Assembly: GCA_951813065.1 (NCBI GenBank)
Contig: CATOTH010000002.1
Span: 806,001 to 870,000 of the forward strand
Source: an uncultured Bryobacterales bacterium
GTDB lineage: Bacteria; Acidobacteriota; Terriglobia; Bryobacterales; UBA6623
DNA: 64,000 nt
Reading direction: 5' to 3'
Part shown: positions 60,207 through 64,000 of the stretch, in pieces
How the letters are laid out: each line of letters begins with the position of its first letter
How positions within the stretch are numbered: the first letter of the stretch is position 1
The notes under the pieces: model-generated
Seen by the model: the letters and a program-made list of their open reading frames with translations, nothing else
The model's database searches: none
Told to the model about the DNA's origin: nothing
Program-made: the position numbers and the translations under genes

Positions 60207-63188
60207 ATGGCTGTCCGCTCCATTCGATCCGCTGGCGTCTTGTGGCGAGTGGTCTTGATCCTTGCCGCGACGCTCGCGGCGACATCCCTTGATGCGCAGC
60301 AGACTGAACCGGCACCGACCGGTGCCAGGGCAGCGGCAGGGTCGGAGTTCCTGGACAGCTTCACTTGGCATCCCGGCGGCACACGGGAGGCCAACATGTG
60401 GCAGGTGTTGGTGCTGTTCGGGGTTGGTGACCCGGCCGGAGAGTCGTGGGACGGCAACCTGACAGTCCAGGGCGGCGAGATCCTTGCCATGGACCCGCAC
60501 CGGCAGGAGCCGCCGGATCGAATCCTTCCCCAAGGTGGCTGGCGGCTGCGGACGCAGCAAGTCAGGATCCTGCAGCGCTCGTCGGTCGTGCCGCGACCGA
60601 CTCCCGCCCATCGCGATGAAACCTTCTCCAAGGGCCTGTGGGTTCGCGGCAGCGGCAATTCGGGCACCACAGTGTCCGTTGCGACGGTGCAGGGAGACTT
60701 CTCGTTCAGGCCCATGGCCCTGGAGGTCGGACCCTGGACCATGGAGTTGAACGGCAGGGTCGCGATCCAGCGCACGCCTCCCGCCACCGACCTGTCGGGC
60801 ACGGAGCTACGCCAGCATGACTCTCCAGCGATCGCGGCAGATTCGGCGGGGAACCTGTTCACGACCTGGTACAGCTACCATGACCGCCGTGAGGAGCTGA
60901 ACTTCCGCCGCTACCACGAAGGCCGCTGGTCACGCCTCATCCCGGTCGGGCGTGCGGCCGAAGATCTCTGGCGTCCCCAGATCGCGATCGATGGCTCGGA
61001 CAAGGCTTGGCTGATTTACTCCCAGCGCCCGGCTGCGGACGGCCCCGGCAACTGGGACATTTACGCCATGGCCTGGGAAGACGACGAATGGGGCCGACAG
61101 TACCGCCTTACGGACAATTCGCTCCCGGACATCGAGCCGCACGTGGCGCGGTCGGCCGACGGCACGATCTACTTGGTCTGGCAGTGCATGGCCGGCCGCA
61201 ATTCGCAGATTCGCTTGAAGTACTTGAGGGACGGACGCTGGTCCGAAACGGTCGCTGTCACGAATCTGGCTGCCAACGATTGGTCGCCCGCCGTGGCGGC
61301 CGCACCGAATGGCAGCGCATGGATTTCCTGGGACCGCTATCAGAAGGGGTCTGGCGGCAGCTACGATGTCCACGCGCGGTCGTTCGATCCCGATACCGGA
61401 CTCGGTCCCGAAATGGCCGTCGCGTCTTCGACGCGGTTCGAAGCCCATTCGAGCATCGCGGTCGATTCCCAGGGCCGACCGTGGATAGCCTGGGAGACTT
61501 CGGGCGTCAACTGGGGAAAGGATCTGGGTCGCGGTCTGGGAGACCTCCAGCCCGGCACCCCTCTGGGCGCGGCACGGCGCGTTGAAGTGGTGTGCCTTGA
61601 CGCCGGGCAGTGGAAGGCCCCTGCCGCGGTTGTGTTCGATGACCCCTTGGCGACCGGATCGACGGGCGAGAGCAGGCCACAACTGGTCTTCGATCCAGAC
61701 GGCAATCTTTGGATGTCGTTCAAGCGCCGGTACAGCCGGCATTCGTACCGGCCGACTTCTTACTGGGAATACTTCCTCACCCGGCTCGACGGGACGACCT
61801 GGACCGAGCCGGTGACCCTGCCCTTCAGTTGGTCGCGAAAGAGCACACGAATGGGCGTCGCCGTCGCGGACGGACGCCTGTGGGCCTTCTGGCCCGACGA
61901 GAGCCGCCAATGGGGATTCGCCAGCCGGCCGCGCTTGAATCGAGTCGTGGCGGGCTCGCTGCCCCTTCCCGGCCCGGCCAAGGCAGCCAGCCTGGCTCCG
62001 TACCGGCCCGCTCCCGGCGAGGCGCGTCCGGACTCGCACCCGACCGAACTTGACGATGTTCGATACATTCGCAACTACCGAGTCGCCCATGGCGGCACGG
62101 AGCTCCGGATTGTCCGGGGCGACCTGCACCGGCATACGGAGCTCTCACAGGACGTGGGAGGCATCGACGACGGTTCGCTGCCGGAGTTCTACCGGTACAT
62201 GATTGATGCCGCCGAAATGGACTTCGGAGCCTCCACCGACCATCAGGCCGGAGGGACGGATTTCTGGAACGCGATGACGCAAAAGCTGGCCGACATGTAC
62301 CACTTTCCCGACCGCTTCTCCACGCTGTACGGCTACGAGCGCAATCCCGGCAACCCGTTCGGGCACCGCAACCTGATCTACACACATCGCGACTATCCGA
62401 TCGTCCCGTTCTTCATTCCGGCACATCCGCGGTTCCTGCTGCCGGACAGCCCGGATGGCGAGCTCCTCACGTTCAGTTCGATGGGCTTCGGCAGCGGAGT
62501 GCGGAACGAGACGAAACTGCTCTACGATGTGGCGCGCAAGACGAACGGCTTGGCGATCCCTCACACGTCGGGGACAGACTCGATGGGGACGGATTGGCGC
62601 GACAACGACCCGGAGGTCGATACCGTCGCCGAGATCTACCAGGGGGCACGGCAGAATTACGAGCACAAGAACGCGCCGCGAGGAATCCGCGACGGCGAGG
62701 AGGCTGACGCGGCGGGGGGATTCCAAGAGCCCGGCATGCTCTGGAACGCTTGGGGCAAGGGCTACAAGATCGGCGTGATCGCGAGTTCCGATCACTACTC
62801 GACGCACATCTCGTACGCCATGGTCTACACTCCGGACACAAGCCGCGAAGCGATTCACGAATCGATCCGGAACCGTCGCACCTACGGAGCCACTGACAAC
62901 ATCGTCTTGGACTTTCGCATGGGCGACGCGTTCATGGGCGAAGAGCTATCCGCGAGCGAACCGCAGAGAATCCTGGTGCGGGCGCGCGGCACGGCCGAGA
63001 TCGCCGCCATCCAGCTCATTCGCGACGGCAAGTACGTCTACAAGATCGAACCCGGCAAGGCGGAAGTCGAATTCGACTATCTCGACATTGAAGCGCCTCC
63101 TGGCGAGCACTGGTACTACGTGCGGGTCGAGCAGCAAGACGGCGAGCTCGCGTGGTCCAGCCCGATCTGGATGACACAGGGCGAGTAG
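60207..63188 (+). CDS. Secreted beta-propeller/PHP-domain fusion protein
   Basis: A 993-residue exported protein. The signal peptide is in VVLILAATLAATSLDAQQ. Between about residues 205 and 590 there are seven repeated units of the type SPAIAADSAGNLFTTWY, PQIAIDGSDKAWLIYSQ, PHVARSADGTIYLVWQ, SPAVAAAPNGSAWISWDRY, HSSIAVDSQGRPWIAWE, RPQLVFDPDGNLWMSF and RMGVAVADGRLWAFWPD, consistent with a seven-bladed propeller. From about residue 637 a PHP-like phosphoesterase begins RGDLHRHTELSQD and has FGASTDHQ, PHTSGTD and IASSDHYSTH. A C-terminal beta domain closes the chain. Substrate is unknown. Confidence 0.78.
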   Translation: MAVRSIRSAGVLWRVVLILAATLAATSLDAQQTEPAPTGARAAAGSEFLDSFTWHPGGTREANMWQVLVLFGVGDPAGESWDGNLTVQGGEILAMDPHRQEPPDRILPQGGWRLRTQQVRILQRSSVVPRPTPAHRDETFSKGLWVRGSGNSGTTVSVATVQGDFSFRPMALEVGPWTMELNGRVAIQRTPPATDLSGTELRQHDSPAIAADSAGNLFTTWYSYHDRREELNFRRYHEGRWSRLIPVGRAAEDLWRPQIAIDGSDKAWLIYSQRPAADGPGNWDIYAMAWEDDEWGRQYRLTDNSLPDIEPHVARSADGTIYLVWQCMAGRNSQIRLKYLRDGRWSETVAVTNLAANDWSPAVAAAPNGSAWISWDRYQKGSGGSYDVHARSFDPDTGLGPEMAVASSTRFEAHSSIAVDSQGRPWIAWETSGVNWGKDLGRGLGDLQPGTPLGAARRVEVVCLDAGQWKAPAAVVFDDPLATGSTGESRPQLVFDPDGNLWMSFKRRYSRHSYRPTSYWEYFLTRLDGTTWTEPVTLPFSWSRKSTRMGVAVADGRLWAFWPDESRQWGFASRPRLNRVVAGSLPLPGPAKAASLAPYRPAPGEARPDSHPTELDDVRYIRNYRVAHGGTELRIVRGDLHRHTELSQDVGGIDDGSLPEFYRYMIDAAEMDFGASTDHQAGGTDFWNAMTQKLADMYHFPDRFSTLYGYERNPGNPFGHRNLIYTHRDYPIVPFFIPAHPRFLLPDSPDGELLTFSSMGFGSGVRNETKLLYDVARKTNGLAIPHTSGTDSMGTDWRDNDPEVDTVAEIYQGARQNYEHKNAPRGIRDGEEADAAGGFQEPGMLWNAWGKGYKIGVIASSDHYSTHISYAMVYTPDTSREAIHESIRNRRTYGATDNIVLDFRMGDAFMGEELSASEPQRILVRARGTAEIAAIQLIRDGKYVYKIEPGKAEVEFDYLDIEAPPGEHWYYVRVEQQDGELAWSSPIWMTQGE

Positions 63189-63201
63189 GCAGATGCCCGT
63201 G

Positions 63202-63218
63202 GCCCGCTGCTTGCGGGC
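63202..63218 (+). terminator. Weak hairpin after the propeller-PHP gene
   Basis: GCCCGC and GCGGGC (six base pairs) enclose a five-base loop about 14 bases after the stop codon. No run of T follows, so it is at best an atypical terminator. Confidence 0.2.
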
Positions 63219-63239
63219 GGGGCCGTCCGAAAATGGGTG

Positions 63240-63254
63240 CCTGATATCATCAGG
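63240..63254. repeat. Short inverted repeat upstream of ftsY
   Basis: CCTGAT and ATCAGG enclose three bases (CCTGATATCATCAGG), 29 bases before the ftsY start codon. It could be an operator or a chance palindrome; no regulator is known from the context. Confidence 0.3.
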
Positions 63255-63282
63255 GCATCGGCTTCCCCCTGTCGTTCCCGCA

Positions 63283-64000
63283 ATGCAGACCCTGTTCGAG
63301 ACTCCCACGAAGCAGTCCGGTCTGTTCGGTCGATTCAAGCAAGCGGTCTCCAAGACACGTGTCGCGCTGACCGGCCAGATCGGGGACATCTTCAAGGGAC
63401 AGGCGGAGATCTCTCCCGATCTGCTCGAAGATCTTGAAATGACGCTCATCGAGGCTGATCTGGGCGTCCAGACTGCAAACGAGATCATTGACGACGTCCG
63501 TTCGGGACTTGCTCGCGAAGACCAGCCCGATGCGATCGTGATTCAGGGCTTGATAGCCGATCGCATGCTGGATATCCTGCGCCTGGCGGAGAGCGGTTCG
63601 CCGCAAGAGACCGTCCTTCCCGGCCCGGAGGTGATCCTGACTGTCGGCGTGAACGGGGTTGGCAAGACGACGACAATCGGCAAGCTTGGGCAACGGCTGA
63701 GAGCCGACGGCCGCAGCGTGTTGCTCTGTGCCGGCGACACATTCCGCGCGGCTGCCGCCGAGCAACTGGAGATCTGGGGCGAGCGCGCCGGATGCCCCGT
63801 CATTCGGCAGCAAGCAGGATCGGACCCTAGCGCGGTCCTGTATGACGCCCTTGAAGCGGCGAAGGCTCGGAACTTTGACACCGTCATCGTGGACACTGCC
63901 GGCCGGCTCCACAACAAGGCGGGCTTGATGGCGGAACTCAAGAAGATCCGGAGGACGGCTGGTCGCTTGGTCCCGGGAGCTCCGCACCAGGTCCTTCTGG
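63283..64000 (+). CDS. ftsY: Signal recognition particle receptor FtsY, 3' end cut off
   Basis: The first 239 residues of FtsY, the membrane GTPase receptor that docks the signal recognition particle and targets membrane proteins. The helical N domain runs to about residue 100 (LLEDLEMTLIEADLGVQTAN). The G domain begins with the P-loop GVNGVGKTTTIGKLG and continues with the switch DTFRAAAAEQLEIW and DTAGRLHNKAGLMAELKKI. The long acidic A domain of Escherichia coli is missing, as in many bacteria. The reading frame is open at the window edge. Confidence 0.95.
   Translation, partial: MQTLFETPTKQSGLFGRFKQAVSKTRVALTGQIGDIFKGQAEISPDLLEDLEMTLIEADLGVQTANEIIDDVRSGLAREDQPDAIVIQGLIADRMLDILRLAESGSPQETVLPGPEVILTVGVNGVGKTTTIGKLGQRLRADGRSVLLCAGDTFRAAAAEQLEIWGERAGCPVIRQQAGSDPSAVLYDALEAAKARNFDTVIVDTAGRLHNKAGLMAELKKIRRTAGRLVPGAPHQVLL

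Noticed and set aside
59857..60315. Open frames on both strands before the propeller-PHP gene
   Set aside because: They overlap each other and the real gene, have skewed composition and show no recognisable domain. I list the stretch as noncoding.
63202..63218. Rho-independent terminator after the propeller-PHP gene
   Set aside because: A hairpin exists but it has no T run. I keep it only as a low-confidence entry.

Overview
The window is GC-rich bacterial chromosome carrying mostly housekeeping genes. The gene set (a his cluster, an Mla lipid transporter, TonB-receptor remnants, PadR regulator plus membrane protein, ECF sigma modules, sulfatase, Gfo/Idh/MocA oxidoreductase, GMC oxidoreductase with a gluconate-dehydrogenase-type small subunit, PHP-type histidinol phosphatase) points to a Gram-negative organism. 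It looks most like the Acidobacteriota (Bryobacterales/Solibacteres type), but that placement is an inference from gene content and style, not from a marker phylogeny.

Layout. 1-2620: probable 3' end of a cobalamin riboswitch, then a TonB-dependent receptor broken by a stop codon and two frameshifts. 2635-6096: zinc-free ribosomal protein L31, a membrane glycosyltransferase and RsmB. 6161-10616: an RsbW-like kinase, a STAS protein, MlaE, MlaF, MlaD and an aminoglycoside-phosphotransferase-fold kinase, tightly packed and probably one operon. 10600-16607: TPR protein, metallophosphoesterase, Dabb protein, sulfatase, GpmI and a NUDIX hydrolase. 16622-17989: ECF sigma factor, a membrane anti-sigma-like protein and a Spy-like periplasmic protein. 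18062-26257: hisA, a PadR/membrane-protein pair, then hisI-hisD-hisC-HAD-hisB-hisH-hisF, all on the minus strand. 26481-30826: a DUF418 protein and TrkH/TrkA potassium uptake.

30951-36059 is the accessory region. Two direct copies of one insertion sequence, the first truncated and frameshifted, flank a lower-GC AAA ATPase. 36055-46579 holds amidase, xseB, ispA, truA, a TolC-like protein, a GMC/subunit 3 oxidoreductase pair, an aldo/keto reductase and a radical SAM protein. 46732-58995 holds glmM, ftsK, uppP, a lactate-racemase-like protein, a PpiD/SurA-like foldase, a PHP histidinol phosphatase, a rhamnulokinase and a Gfo/Idh/MocA protein. 59211-64000 holds an AT-richer HNH endonuclease, a secreted beta-propeller/PHP fusion protein and the 5' part of ftsY.

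The signals I find most interesting are a perfect 20-bp palindrome containing the parS core inside the rhamnulokinase gene, the partner-switch kinase/STAS pair fused into the Mla lipid-transport operon, the propeller-PHP fusion, and the IS-bracketed AAA ATPase. No rRNA, tRNA or CRISPR array was recognised. All functions are read from motifs and context; no database search was possible.
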